A stretch of DNA of 64,000 nucleotides from Bacteroidota bacterium (GTDB taxonomy: Bacteria > Bacteroidota > Bacteroidia > UKL13-3): NCBI GenBank assembly GCA_027484685.1, contig JAIXSO010000032.1, positions 309,951 through 373,950 on the forward strand, given 5' to 3'. The translations under genes were made by a program, and so were the position numbers. The notes under the pieces are model-generated. The model ran no database searches. It was given only the letters and a program-made list of their open reading frames with translations, and was not told where the DNA came from. The first letter of the stretch is position 1; each line of letters opens with the position of its first letter. Positions 1-8,151 of this stretch are shown here, piece after piece.

Positions 1-276
1 TCTTCTGTTAATGAAAAAACCAACGAAGTATTAAAAATTAAACTATATCCCAATCCTGTAAAAAATAATTTAGCCATAAACATAGAAGAAGCTAATAATG
101 AATTTAAAGAATACGAGGTAGTAATAACTTCGGTAGATGGCAAGGCAATTTATAACAATACCTACAAAAATGTTAACTTAATCCATATTGATGTATCTGC
201 TTTTACCAGTGGGGTTTATTTTGTAACCATCAGCACTGATAAATGGACTAAAAATAGTAAGTTTGTTAAACAATAA
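1..276 (+). CDS. C-terminal fragment of a T9SS type A sorting-domain protein (5' end outside window)
   Basis: The open frame enters from the left edge and ends at TAA 274-276, giving 91 residues. It contains the YPNP motif, a VDGKAIYN strand, SGVYFVTI and a final KFVKQ. This is the usual layout of the Bacteroidota Por/T9SS type A sorting domain, which directs export across the outer membrane and is then cleaved off. The function of the parent protein cannot be told from this piece. Its last ~60 bases are copied again at 1093-1152, in front of the second paralogue downstream. Confidence 0.85.
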   Translation, partial: SSVNEKTNEVLKIKLYPNPVKNNLAINIEEANNEFKEYEVVITSVDGKAIYNNTYKNVNLIHIDVSAFTSGVYFVTISTDKWTKNSKFVKQ

Positions 277-279
277 ATT

Positions 280-1041
280 TTGAGATATTCCAATTACATA
301 TTGTTATTTTTTGTTATAGCCGCTATTTTAAGGGTAAAGCCATTGCGCGCACAACCCAAACCCAAGTTTTTACAACATCAGTTAGATTTTGGTGTAAACT
401 ATGGTTTATTTTTAGGCAATAGAAGTCAATTTACTGGCATAGGTTGGTTACAACGTTGGGATTTTAAAAGACAAGAATTGTTATACCCTAATAGGATTTT
501 TAGAACATTAAATTATACAAATATTTATTTGGCTTATAAACTTATTTTACATGAAAAACATTGTTTAAAACTAAGCAGAGAAGTATTTGGTTCAGAAATA
601 TACCCTGTATTAAATAAAATTGGAATTAACGGCTTTCATATTGAATTACTCAGTTTAGGATATGGATATAGTTTACCCTTAAAAAAAATAAAAACCACCC
701 TTTTTGCGCAAGTTAATAAAAGAATAGGCTTGGAGGGCGCACAAATTGGTCATGATGGTTATCATGGCTTATATGCAGATTTAAAATACGATTCCTATGG
801 TATGTCGTTAGGTACTGATTTAGAGTATTTTTTTACTAAAAACTTTGGTTTGGGTGCAAATATTTATTATTACAACTTTCCTTTTGAAACCAATAAATTA
901 GAAGGTAATGATGTTCAATATGTAGATAAAAATATAATTGATAGTTATAGGCCAATCAATGATTTTTTCCTCATTAACTTTAAAGTAGCTTATAAATTTT
1001 CGTTACCCAAGTTTAGTAAAAAGCATAAAGATAAAGGCTAA
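280..1041 (+). CDS. Putative outer-membrane beta-barrel-like protein, copy 1
   Basis: A 253-residue protein of unknown function. The first ~24 residues look like a signal peptide (hydrophobic core, then LRAQ). The rest is rich in alternating aromatic and glycine strands (YGLFLG, LGYGYSLPL, LGTDLEYFF, GLGANIYYY), which suggests an outer-membrane barrel; this is inference. No ATG fits: the frame opens with TTG at 280, only three bases after the upstream stop, so initiation may be coupled to the upstream gene. It is closely similar to the next gene, differing mainly around residues 55-125. The end is lysine-rich (KFSKKHKDKG). Confidence 0.75.
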   Translation: MRYSNYILLFFVIAAILRVKPLRAQPKPKFLQHQLDFGVNYGLFLGNRSQFTGIGWLQRWDFKRQELLYPNRIFRTLNYTNIYLAYKLILHEKHCLKLSREVFGSEIYPVLNKIGINGFHIELLSLGYGYSLPLKKIKTTLFAQVNKRIGLEGAQIGHDGYHGLYADLKYDSYGMSLGTDLEYFFTKNFGLGANIYYYNFPFETNKLEGNDVQYVDKNIIDSYRPINDFFLINFKVAYKFSLPKFSKKHKDKG

Positions 1042-1056
1042 ATATTCAATACAACA

Positions 1057-1099
1057 AAAAGAGGCTATCATAATTTGATTTTATGGTAGCCTTTTATTT
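1057..1099 (+). terminator. Rho-independent terminator after copy 1
   Basis: The arms AGGCTATCATAA and TTATGGTAGCCT pair with one wobble and are followed by TTTTATTTT. The T-tract is also the left edge of the second duplication unit, so the copy joint lies in the terminator. Confidence 0.65.
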
Positions 1100-1157
1100 T
1101 GTAACCATCAGTACCGATAAATGGACTAAAAATAGTAAGTTTGTCAAACAATAAATT

Positions 1158-1910
1158 TTGAAATATTCTAAATACATATTGTTGCTTTTTGTTGTAGCCG
1201 CTATTTTAAGTGGAAAGTCATTGCGCGCACAACCCAAACCCAAGTTTTTACAACATCAGTTAGATTTTGGTGTAAACTATGGTTTATTTTTAGGTAATAG
1301 AAGTCAGTTTACTGGTATTGGAGCACTCCAACATTGGGATTTTAAACGCCAAGAATTGTTAACACCTTATCGTACATTGAATAAGTTAAACTATACCAAT
1401 ATTTATTGGGCTTATAAACTCATTATAAACGAAAAACATAATATTAAATTTAGCAGAGTATTATTAGTTTCAGATTGGCTAAGTCCCTCAAATAACAAAG
1501 GATTAATTGGTTTTGGGATTTATATGTACAGTTTAGGCTATGGGTATCAATTACCCTTAAAAAAAATAAAAACTACCCTTTTTGTACAAGTTAACAAAAG
1601 AACAGGCATGGAAGGTGCTAAAATTGGTCACGATGGTTATCATGGCTTATATGCAGATTTAAAATACGATTCCTATGGTATGTCGTTAGGTACTGATTTA
1701 GAGTATTTTTTTACTAAAAACTTTGGTTTGGGTGCTAATATTTATTATTACTACTTTCCTTTTGAAACCAATAAATTAGAAGGACTAGATGTTCAATATG
1801 TAGATAAAAATATTATTGATAGTTATAGGCCAATCAATGATTTTTTTCTCATTAACTTTAAAATTGCTTATAAATTTTCGTTACCCAAGTTTGGTAAAAA
1901 GAATAAATAA
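1158..1910 (+). CDS. Putative outer-membrane beta-barrel-like protein, copy 2
   Basis: A 250-residue paralogue of the gene just upstream. The signal-like N-terminus (MKYSKYILLLFVVAAIL, then LRAQ) and the C-terminal half, including the stretch from HDGYHGLYADLKYDSYGMS onward, are nearly identical. The central part (about residues 55-120) has diverged, for example with an SDWLSPSN segment absent from copy 1. The start is again TTG, at 1158, preceded by the copied tail of a T9SS sorting domain and its TAA. Function is unknown. Retention of both copies with a divergent centre suggests paralogues varying a surface or ligand region, which is inference. Confidence 0.75.
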   Translation: MKYSKYILLLFVVAAILSGKSLRAQPKPKFLQHQLDFGVNYGLFLGNRSQFTGIGALQHWDFKRQELLTPYRTLNKLNYTNIYWAYKLIINEKHNIKFSRVLLVSDWLSPSNNKGLIGFGIYMYSLGYGYQLPLKKIKTTLFVQVNKRTGMEGAKIGHDGYHGLYADLKYDSYGMSLGTDLEYFFTKNFGLGANIYYYYFPFETNKLEGLDVQYVDKNIIDSYRPINDFFLINFKIAYKFSLPKFGKKNK

Positions 1911-1932
1911 CACTTTACTTTTTTTTCGATTT

Positions 1933-1975
1933 AACCCTATAAGGCATTTTACCTTATAGGGTTTTGTTTTTTATT
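1933..1975. terminator. Bidirectional terminator between convergent genes
   Basis: A perfect 12-bp stem (AACCCTATAAGG / CCTTATAGGGTT) is followed by a T-rich run on the plus strand and preceded by TTTTTTCG. It lies between the plus-strand gene ending at 1910 and the minus-strand gene ending at 1971, so it can serve both. Confidence 0.75.
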
Positions 1976-2228
1976 TCTTTTCCTTAGCATTAAACGCGGT
2001 GTAAGCAAATACCAAAGCACCCAAAATTAGTACAATTACAATAGTTAAGTTGCTGCCTTTTTGGTATTGATCAAAAGCTACATAACCAATGGCACACCAA
2101 GCAACGGCAGTTTTTAAATACGCATTGGTATATCTACCCAAATTAAGCCTTGGCAATAAAAAATAAACTACTGTTATTATAAGTAAAATAAGGCCAATAA
2201 TTAATACAAAGTTGGATGGTAATGTCAT
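1971..2228 (-). CDS. Small membrane protein, unknown function
   Basis: 85 residues. Hydrophobic segments lie at about 7-25, 38-52 and 60-78, and the C-terminus is charged (NAKEKK). I recognise no family. It lies 14 bases downstream of the next minus-strand gene and is probably the last gene of a three-gene transcript headed by the MarC-family protein. The ATG at 2228 is the natural start. Confidence 0.65.
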   Translation of the reverse strand: MTLPSNFVLIIGLILLIITVVYFLLPRLNLGRYTNAYLKTAVAWCAIGYVAFDQYQKGSNLTIVIVLILGALVFAYTAFNAKEKK

Positions 2229-2242
2229 ATAAATAATAGGTT

Positions 2243-2728
2243 TTAGTTATAATAATCGTTAAGCCATTTAAAATAAATTTGGCTACGGTTGTTTTCAAAA
2301 TAAAGTGACGAAATATGAATAAGCGATTGCACAAATAAAGCCAATCCAATGCCTTTAACCATTGGAGTATTAGAAAAAATTGTAAATAATACTATTGATA
2401 AAGCATTTAAACCTAAAAAAAAATAGTTTTTACGGTTATAATCAGTAAGTATTTTGTTAATTCTAGGTATTTCAATGGTTATAATTTGCTGTGTATTTTC
2501 TTTAGCAGCAAGCATTACAAACTGGCGTTCTGAATTGGTTTTTATATAGGTTTTAAAGCCTAAAATGATTTGGGTTATTCCAAAACAAAAAAATGGAATA
2601 GCAAAACCAAAAAAAACACGACTGCTATCGGTTATCAATAAACAAATAGCCAAAACAGTAGCTAAACTTCCTAATATAAAAAACAATAAACTTTGTGCTT
2701 TTTGAGCATTATAAAACTTTTGTATCAT
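2243..2728 (-). CDS. Integral membrane protein, unknown function
   Basis: 161 residues with four probable membrane helices: two in the first 55 residues (LLFFILGSLATVLAICLLI; VFFGFAIPFFCFGITQIIL) and two in the second half (YFFLGLNALSIVLFTIF; GIGLALFVQSLIHISSLYF). A charged linker (about 57-95) lies between the pairs, suggesting a tandem two-helix unit. Its start overlaps the stop of the upstream MarC-family gene by four bases (ATGA), so translation is probably coupled. No family was recognised. Confidence 0.65.
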   Translation of the reverse strand: MIQKFYNAQKAQSLLFFILGSLATVLAICLLITDSSRVFFGFAIPFFCFGITQIILGFKTYIKTNSERQFVMLAAKENTQQIITIEIPRINKILTDYNRKNYFFLGLNALSIVLFTIFSNTPMVKGIGLALFVQSLIHISSLYFENNRSQIYFKWLNDYYN

Positions 2729-3297
2729 AACCCTAAAAAGTTTGATTTGAAAATTTTAACTGCAATAGAAATTAATATGACGCCAAAAAACTTACGGATT
2801 AAACCCAAGCCCGCTTTGCCCAAAATACGCTCTAAAAAAGTGGTTGAACGTAAAACAGCATATACCAAAATTAGGTTTAACAATATGGCAATTAATATAT
2901 TTTGAAATTCATAAACTGCCTTCATGGAAATAATGGTAGTTAATGTGCCCGAACCAGCTATGATGGGGAAAGCAATTGGGATAATACTGCCGTTCGAATC
3001 GTTAGGATCTTGCCTAAAAATATCAATTCCTAAAATCATTTCTAAACCTAAAATAAAAATTACTATTGAACCTGCTACTGCAAATGAAGGTAAATCAACA
3101 CCAATGGCACTTAATAAGGTATCGCCCACTATTAAAAACAAAACCATTAATCCACCAGCAGCCAAAGTGGCTTTACCACTATCTAAATGTTGTTGTTTTG
3201 CTTTGATGGTAATAATTAATGGCAACGCTCCTACCACATCAATAATGGCAAAAAGGGTTAAACTAATGGTGGTGATGTCGGAAAATGAAAAGGTCAT
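2725..3297 (-). CDS. MarC family integral membrane protein (UPF0056)
   Basis: 190 residues, multi-pass. The sequence has hallmarks of the MarC family: an N-terminal helix with FAIIDVVGALPL, a central IVIFILGLEMILG helix, a PNDSNGSIIPIAFPIIAGSG segment and a C-terminal VILISIAVKIF helix. E. coli MarC was once linked to multiple antibiotic resistance, but that role was withdrawn and the substrate is unknown. Length is normal for the family. It is first of a minus-strand group with two small membrane proteins, overlapping the next by ATGA. Confidence 0.85.
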   Translation of the reverse strand: MTFSFSDITTISLTLFAIIDVVGALPLIITIKAKQQHLDSGKATLAAGGLMVLFLIVGDTLLSAIGVDLPSFAVAGSIVIFILGLEMILGIDIFRQDPNDSNGSIIPIAFPIIAGSGTLTTIISMKAVYEFQNILIAILLNLILVYAVLRSTTFLERILGKAGLGLIRKFFGVILISIAVKIFKSNFLGL

Positions 3298-3322
3298 AAG
3301 GCTTTTGGAATGAATGAGGCTG

Positions 3323-3355
3323 CAAATATAGTTTTTGTAAGTTTAAAGGTAGCAA
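3323..3355 (-). promoter_or_regulatory. Possible Bacteroidota-type promoter for the marC-like group
   Basis: Read on the minus strand, TATATTTG (3330-3323) matches TAnnTTTG exactly. A TTG at 3355-3353 lies 22 bases upstream, slightly longer than the usual 19. Confidence 0.4.
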
Positions 3356-3416
3356 ACAAAAAAAATAGATTTAGATTATAAATATTTTAATATAATTGTA
3401 AACCTAATATTTTTAA

Positions 3417-3968
3417 ATGTATAAAAACCTACTAAGCAAATTTTTTATAGTTATTAGTTCGCGCGAAATGATGCTGATAATATGTATTATTATGCTCATT
3501 ACCTCATTGCCATTGGTGGCAGAACTAACTCATTTTGTGTTTAATTATTGGAAAGCAAATCCAACTTTGGAAGAAATTGGTGAAATGCAAGAATTAATTG
3601 ATGGATATGGTGGCATATTAGTAGCAGCAGGTGTGTTTTTTGAAGAACGAGAAACCTTGATTCATTTATCGCACAAACGCAATCAAAAAGAACAAGCTGA
3701 ACCAACAGTACTTGAAACTTACTTAAACCTAATAGCGCATCATAATGGAATGGGTATTCTGCTAATGGGATTATTTGTAGAAATTGGTTCACAAATTATG
3801 GAAATGCCTTCGCGCGTTATCAATACTGATGGAATAGAAGTATACATTTTGGCTATTTGCTTATTTTTAAGTTATGTAGCTATTATTATCCAACTTGATT
3901 TTATTAAAGATTTTGGTAAAACCTATTTTTTAAAACAATATAAAAACAATCAACCTGATGTACACTAA
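3417..3968 (+). CDS. Membrane protein, first gene of the SpeD/SpeE-like operon
   Basis: 183 residues, unrecognised. Hydrophobic segments are seen at about 18-38, 103-125 and 142-163. The stretch between the first two is soluble and acidic (EEIGEMQELIDGYGG, FFEERETLIHL), followed by LIAHHNGMGILLMGLFVEIG, which has paired histidines at the membrane edge. Its 3' end overlaps the SpeD-like gene by 11 bases, so it belongs to the same transcript. Position at the head of the operon suggests a membrane partner of the pathway; this is inference from context only. Confidence 0.7.
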   Translation: MYKNLLSKFFIVISSREMMLIICIIMLITSLPLVAELTHFVFNYWKANPTLEEIGEMQELIDGYGGILVAAGVFFEERETLIHLSHKRNQKEQAEPTVLETYLNLIAHHNGMGILLMGLFVEIGSQIMEMPSRVINTDGIEVYILAICLFLSYVAIIIQLDFIKDFGKTYFLKQYKNNQPDVH

Positions 3969-4308
3969 AGGCTTACATATTATGGCCACATTTAAGGTTG
4001 ATAACACCACGTTATTAAGCAATTATGAGCCTTTTAAGGAGTTGGTAAACAATTTAATTGTTACCCATCAGTTAACCAATGTGGGCGATACCTATCACTC
4101 GTTTCCTGAGTTTGGTTACACGGCCAATGTTTGCCTAACTGAATCGCATTTAAGCATTCATACTTGGCCTGAGTATGGCATTGCTACTTTCGATGTATTT
4201 TTGTCGAATTTTAAAAACGATAATAGCCAAAAAGTAACACAAATTTTTGAAGCTGTAAAAACCTTTTTTAACGCTGAAGTTGAACAATATAATGCCATTG
4301 AACGCTAA
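3958..4308 (+). CDS. SpeD-like pyruvoyl decarboxylase (AdoMetDC family) with Cys83 replaced by Ser
   Basis: 116 residues, the length of class 1B S-adenosylmethionine decarboxylase subunits. The N-terminus MYTKGLHIMATF matches the family pattern (GxHIxAxF), which supports the ATG at 3958 over the one at 3982. The motif ESHLSIHTWPEYG holds Ser63, which self-cleaves to form the pyruvoyl cofactor in known members, and His68, needed for processing. In Thermotoga maritima numbering, which matches this protein residue for residue here, catalytic Cys83 is Ser83 (DVFLSN). SpeD paralogues that decarboxylate ornithine or arginine are known, so the substrate is open. It overlaps the gene before and ends one base before the next. 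Confidence 0.85.
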   Translation: MYTKGLHIMATFKVDNTTLLSNYEPFKELVNNLIVTHQLTNVGDTYHSFPEFGYTANVCLTESHLSIHTWPEYGIATFDVFLSNFKNDNSQKVTQIFEAVKTFFNAEVEQYNAIER

Positions 4309-4309
4309 C

Positions 4310-6214
4310 ATGAATCAATCTGTAACTTGTCCGTTTTGTAAGCTTCAGCATACTTTTAGTAGCAATTTAATTGACGAATTTGTTTGCCCCAAATGCCATG
4401 TTGGTTTAAGGCCAAATATTGATTACAACACCATAGCACCAACTGCTTACCAACCCATGCCCGATGATGGTTCGAGAGTAGATTTTGGAAGTAAAATTAC
4501 TTTTAAAAACGAAATTTATACTGTAGTTGGAAAAGTTAGGTATCAACTAGATAATACCATTATTACCAAATGGGTGCTAGTAAATAATACTGGATTACTT
4601 TATTACTTATTTGAGTTTATTAATGGTTATGCATTGGTATTTAAAAACTTAAATCCAATAGAAAAAAAGTTACTTAGTAATATAAAACCTGGTAAAAAAT
4701 TAACCATAAGTCCCTATAATTCAGAGTTTCAGGTAAAAGCTATTTACCGTAATTTCAACACCATAATAAGTGGTGAAATTGCATTAGAAACAATTGATTT
4801 TGAAACTTTTGAAGGAATAGAATTGACCAATGCAGACAATGAGTTTGCTTTTATTCAAAGTAGTTTTGATAAAATACCTACCCTTTATTCTGGTAATTTT
4901 ATTGAATTTAAAGATTTGGTTATTACAAATCCTTCAACTATAAAAACGGAGCTTAATACCATTAACTGCGCAACTTGTGCCAAGCCTATTAGCAATTATT
5001 TAAAAGGTAAGGCATTTAGTTTAGTTTGTAGCAATTGTCAAAGTCATTTTGTTTTTGATAAACAAAGAAATTTAAAGCTAAAAAATCAATTTAAAAAACC
5101 AGCAGATTTAGATATTCCGATAGGAAGCAAAGGTGAAATTGAAGGTAAAACCTATACTGTTGTTGGGTATTTGTTAAAGCGCGAGGAAGGAACTTCTTAC
5201 AGATGGAAAGAATATAATTTAAGAGATGATGATGGTAAAATATTTACCTTAAGTGAGTTTAATGGGCACTATAATTTAATTGAAGAAATTGATTATTATG
5301 ATGAAATAAAAACATTTAATAGCTCTATAAACTACGAATGCAGTACTTACCATATTTTTAACAAATACAAAGTAGATTTAATTTCGGCTCAAGGCGAATT
5401 TAGTTATCAAATTGTAAACGATTCAGTAAGCAAAGTAAGCGAGTTTATTGCCCCACCATATATTTTAATTTACGAAAGCGATAAAAATGAAGCACGTTAT
5501 TATCATGGCAGGTGTATTTTACCAAAACAAGTTGAAAAAGCATTTGAACTAGCTGTAATTCCAGAACAAATTGGTACTGGAGCAACGCAGACTATGTTTT
5601 TAGGACTCAATTATTCATTATTTACAAAAATTTGTTTTGGTTTTTTTATATTACTTTTTGTAATTCAATATTATTTTGCACTAACCAATACTTCTACTCG
5701 GGTTTATCAAGAAGCATTTGCACAAAGCAATATGAACGATTCAACCAAAGTTTTGGTGAGTAATACTTTTCAAATAACTGATGCTCCTACTGCCTTACAA
5801 TTTGACTTAGTTTCGAATGTAAATAATGATTGGTTTGGAGTAACTATAGAACTGATTAACCACACCACTGGAGATAGATTTGAAGTAGATAAAACCATAG
5901 AGTTTTATAGTGGTGTAGACGAAGGCGAATCGTGGAGCGAAGGTTCCAAATCAGAAAGTGTTTTTATGTCGCAAGTACCAGCAGGAACATATCATATCAA
6001 CTTATATCCTGAATGGGGAAGCATTGTTAAAGAAAATAATAGTTTCGAAATATGGGTTTATAAAGATGTAGCCATGTGGAGTAATTTTTGGGTAACAATA
6101 TTAGTAGGTGTTATTTTAATAATTATACACTATTTGCGATTTAGAATTTTTGAAAGCAAACGCTGGATGGAAAGTAATTTTGATTCACCTTATGTAACTA
6201 AGTTAGAAGAATGA
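4310..6214 (+). CDS. Tandem DUF4178 protein with two zinc ribbons and C-terminal membrane helices
   Basis: 634 residues from ATG 4310. Zinc ribbon 1 is C7-x2-C10 ... C26-x2-C29; a DUF4178 domain follows at about 45-110 (GSKITFKNEIYTVVGK). Ribbon 2 has C220-x2-C223 ... C240-x2-C243, followed by a second DUF4178 domain at about 265-335 (GSKGEIEGKTYTVVGY). Helices lie near 437-460 and 592-612, with a beta-rich, probably extracytoplasmic domain between them. DUF4178 proteins are often encoded beside SpeD/SpeE-like genes, but their activity is unknown. An in-frame TTG at 4280 and ATG at 4292 would overlap the SpeD-like gene; ATG 4310, one base after its stop, fits better. Its stop overlaps the next start (ATGA). 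Confidence 0.85.
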   Translation: MNQSVTCPFCKLQHTFSSNLIDEFVCPKCHVGLRPNIDYNTIAPTAYQPMPDDGSRVDFGSKITFKNEIYTVVGKVRYQLDNTIITKWVLVNNTGLLYYLFEFINGYALVFKNLNPIEKKLLSNIKPGKKLTISPYNSEFQVKAIYRNFNTIISGEIALETIDFETFEGIELTNADNEFAFIQSSFDKIPTLYSGNFIEFKDLVITNPSTIKTELNTINCATCAKPISNYLKGKAFSLVCSNCQSHFVFDKQRNLKLKNQFKKPADLDIPIGSKGEIEGKTYTVVGYLLKREEGTSYRWKEYNLRDDDGKIFTLSEFNGHYNLIEEIDYYDEIKTFNSSINYECSTYHIFNKYKVDLISAQGEFSYQIVNDSVSKVSEFIAPPYILIYESDKNEARYYHGRCILPKQVEKAFELAVIPEQIGTGATQTMFLGLNYSLFTKICFGFFILLFVIQYYFALTNTSTRVYQEAFAQSNMNDSTKVLVSNTFQITDAPTALQFDLVSNVNNDWFGVTIELINHTTGDRFEVDKTIEFYSGVDEGESWSEGSKSESVFMSQVPAGTYHINLYPEWGSIVKENNSFEIWVYKDVAMWSNFWVTILVGVILIIIHYLRFRIFESKRWMESNFDSPYVTKLEE

Positions 6215-6387
6215 AAGAAAAACAAAATACAAGTATTTTTGCCTCTATTTTGGGTGTAATTGCACTTTGGTTAGTTTATGCTAACGCAACAGGGTGGCGT
6301 ATTTACAACTCAGATAAAGTAGTTCAAGATAATGAAAGAACTTCATCGGGTAGAACTAGAATAGGAAGTGGATTTCATCACAAATAA
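6211..6387 (+). CDS. 58-residue membrane peptide of the SpeD/SpeE-like operon
   Basis: A short gene starting at ATG 6211 within the ATGA overlap with the preceding stop and ending at TAA 6385-6387. It begins MKEKQNTSIFASILG, continues with one hydrophobic helix (about 9-26), and ends in a polar tail rich in Ser, Arg and Gly with a final HHK. The overlapping start, the membrane helix and the 11-base gap to the next gene support a real coding region despite its size. No family recognised. It may be a small subunit for the DUF4178 or DUF350 membrane proteins (inference). Confidence 0.7.
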   Translation: MKEKQNTSIFASILGVIALWLVYANATGWRIYNSDKVVQDNERTSSGRTRIGSGFHHK

Positions 6388-6398
6388 AAATAAATAAT

Positions 6399-6617
6399 AT
6401 GGAAGATTTAATTAGTTTAAAAAGCATTTTGGGTTCAGTTGTTTACTCAGTTATTGGCATTGCCATTTTGGTAATTGCTTATGTAATTTTTGAAAAAATA
6501 ACACCGGAAAATTTAAGAAAAGAAATTATTGAAAAACAAAACACAGCCTTGGCCATAGTATCGGGGTCGTTTATTTTAGCTATTGCTATTATTATAGCTA
6601 CCGCCATTCATGGATAA
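6399..6617 (+). CDS. DUF350 family membrane protein (YjfL-like)
   Basis: 72 residues with two membrane helices (about 14-30 and 51-69) around a charged loop. The loop reads EKQNTALAIVSGSF, the signature of DUF350, the family of E. coli YjfL. In E. coli, yjfL lies in the yjfIJKLMC group with a PspA-type membrane-stress protein and a glutathionylspermidine-synthetase-like enzyme, so the family's link to polyamine-like chemistry and the envelope recurs. Many DUF350 proteins carry two copies of this unit; this one has only one. It overlaps the next gene by 8 bases. Confidence 0.85.
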   Translation: MEDLISLKSILGSVVYSVIGIAILVIAYVIFEKITPENLRKEIIEKQNTALAIVSGSFILAIAIIIATAIHG

Positions 6618-8148
6618 TGAAACCAAAACACCAAAGCCGCCCATGGGTTCGCCCATGCTGCTTTTGGTTTCTATTTTTGTTGTTGCCACTTGTGGTTTAA
6701 TTTACGAATTAGTAGCTGGCACGGCCGCTAGTTACTTGTTGGGCGACTCTGTTACCCAATTTTCAACCATTATTGGCGTGTATTTATTTTCAATGGGAAT
6801 TGGCTCTTATGTTTCTAAATTTTTTAGTAAAAATTTATTAGCATGGTTTGTTCAAATTGAAATATTAGTTGGATTGGTGGGCGGTTTTAGCTCGCTTGTA
6901 CTTTTTGCATTATTTGCCCAAGTTGATTATTTTCAATTGGTATTATATGTTTTGGTATCGCTAACTGGTATTTTAGTTGGACTCGAAATTCCTTTGCTCA
7001 TGCGCATTTTAGAGGGTCGTTATGAGTTTAAGGATTTGGTTTCAAAGGTATTCACTTTCGATTATATTGGTGCTTTGTTAGCCTCTATTATTTTTCCAAT
7101 TTGGTTAGTTCCTAAACTTGGCTTAATGCGCACTTCGTTCTTTTTTGGTATGCTCAATATTGGCGTAGCTTATTGGGTTTGCTATAAATTTAAAAACGAA
7201 ATTGCCTGGGCTAAAAGTTTATTTTCGTTAGCTACCATGAGTTTTATTGGGCTTATCATTGCTTTTATTAATGCTAATAATTTGGTTAACTGGACAGAAT
7301 CAACCTTATTCCAAGAAAAGATAATTTATACCAAATCAACTCCATATCAACGCATAGTTTTAACAGCCAATAATAACCAATACAAGTTATACTTAAACGG
7401 AAACTTACAGTTTAATTCAGCCGATGAATACCGTTACCACGAAGCACTTGTTCATCCTGCCATGCAGCAAGCAAGCAGTAAAAAACAAGTGTTGGTTTTA
7501 GGTGGTGGCGATGGTTTGGCTGTGCGCGAATTATTGAAATATCCTGATATTGATTCTATCACTTTAGTTGATTTAGACCAAGGAATGACGGAACTTTTTA
7601 GCCATAATTCTATGCTAAAAAGTTTAAACAATGGCTCGCTTACACATCCAAAAGTTACGGTAAAAAACATGGATGCATTTTTATGGCTTAAAGCAAATAA
7701 TAAATTGTATGATATAATCATTGTTGATTTCCCAGATCCGTCTAATTTTTCGGTAGGTAAACTATACAGCAATGTGTTTTATAGTTATTTAATCAATGCT
7801 TTACAAAACTATGGTGTTTGTGTGGTACAATCCACATCGCCTTATGTGGCTAGAAAATCATTTTGGTGTATCAATCATACCATGCAATCAGTTGGTTTTA
7901 AAACCATGCCATATCATAATTATGTTCCATCATTTGGCGAATGGGGCTATATTTTAGCTTTAAAAAACAAAACCTTTAAAGCACCGCAAAACTTTGATTC
8001 TAGTTTTAAATTTATTACCAAAAATGTATTTGAACAAATGCTTGTTTTTCCAAAAGACATGGACAGTGTTTACACAGAGGTAAACAAGCTAAACAATCAA
8101 GTTTTGGTTCATTATTTTGATGAAGATTGGAAACATTATCAGCAATAA
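6610..8148 (+). CDS. Membrane-fused spermidine synthase-like aminopropyltransferase (SpeE family)
   Basis: 512 residues. The first ~220 hold about seven membrane helices, beginning with the typical GLIYELVAGTAASYLLGDSV start of membrane-fused SpeE proteins. The soluble C-terminal half is a Rossmann methyltransferase-like domain. It has the substrate-region motif DEYRYHEALVHPAM, the nucleotide-binding loop VLVLGGGDGLAVRE (about 296-310), the acidic LVDLD, and DFPDP (about 374-378), which corresponds to the DxxDP segment at the active site. Known relatives transfer an aminopropyl group from decarboxylated AdoMet to an amine. The membrane anchor and neighbouring SpeD-like gene suggest a membrane-associated acceptor. 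Overlap with the gene before is 8 bases; the gap after is 3. Confidence 0.88.
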   Translation: MDNETKTPKPPMGSPMLLLVSIFVVATCGLIYELVAGTAASYLLGDSVTQFSTIIGVYLFSMGIGSYVSKFFSKNLLAWFVQIEILVGLVGGFSSLVLFALFAQVDYFQLVLYVLVSLTGILVGLEIPLLMRILEGRYEFKDLVSKVFTFDYIGALLASIIFPIWLVPKLGLMRTSFFFGMLNIGVAYWVCYKFKNEIAWAKSLFSLATMSFIGLIIAFINANNLVNWTESTLFQEKIIYTKSTPYQRIVLTANNNQYKLYLNGNLQFNSADEYRYHEALVHPAMQQASSKKQVLVLGGGDGLAVRELLKYPDIDSITLVDLDQGMTELFSHNSMLKSLNNGSLTHPKVTVKNMDAFLWLKANNKLYDIIIVDFPDPSNFSVGKLYSNVFYSYLINALQNYGVCVVQSTSPYVARKSFWCINHTMQSVGFKTMPYHNYVPSFGEWGYILALKNKTFKAPQNFDSSFKFITKNVFEQMLVFPKDMDSVYTEVNKLNNQVLVHYFDEDWKHYQQ

Positions 8149-8151
8149 AAA

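Larger units (their letters stand above)
215..1910 (+). repeat. Tandem gene duplication, unit offset 878 bp
   Basis: Unit 1 starts at 215 and unit 2 at 1093. Both begin with TTTATTTTGTAACCATCAG and both contain the last codons of the T9SS sorting domain, the stop codon, the TTG start and the 250-253-codon barrel-like gene. The shift is exactly 878 bases at both the sorting-domain tail and the start codon. The second unit therefore carries a stranded ~60-base relic of the preceding gene's 3' end. Divergence is concentrated in the middle of the gene. Confidence 0.9.

Noticed and set aside
4280..4309. Upstream TTG/ATG start for the DUF4178 protein
   Set aside because: It would overlap the SpeD-like coding end by up to 29 bases; ATG 4310 lies one base past that stop and leads straight into the zinc ribbon.
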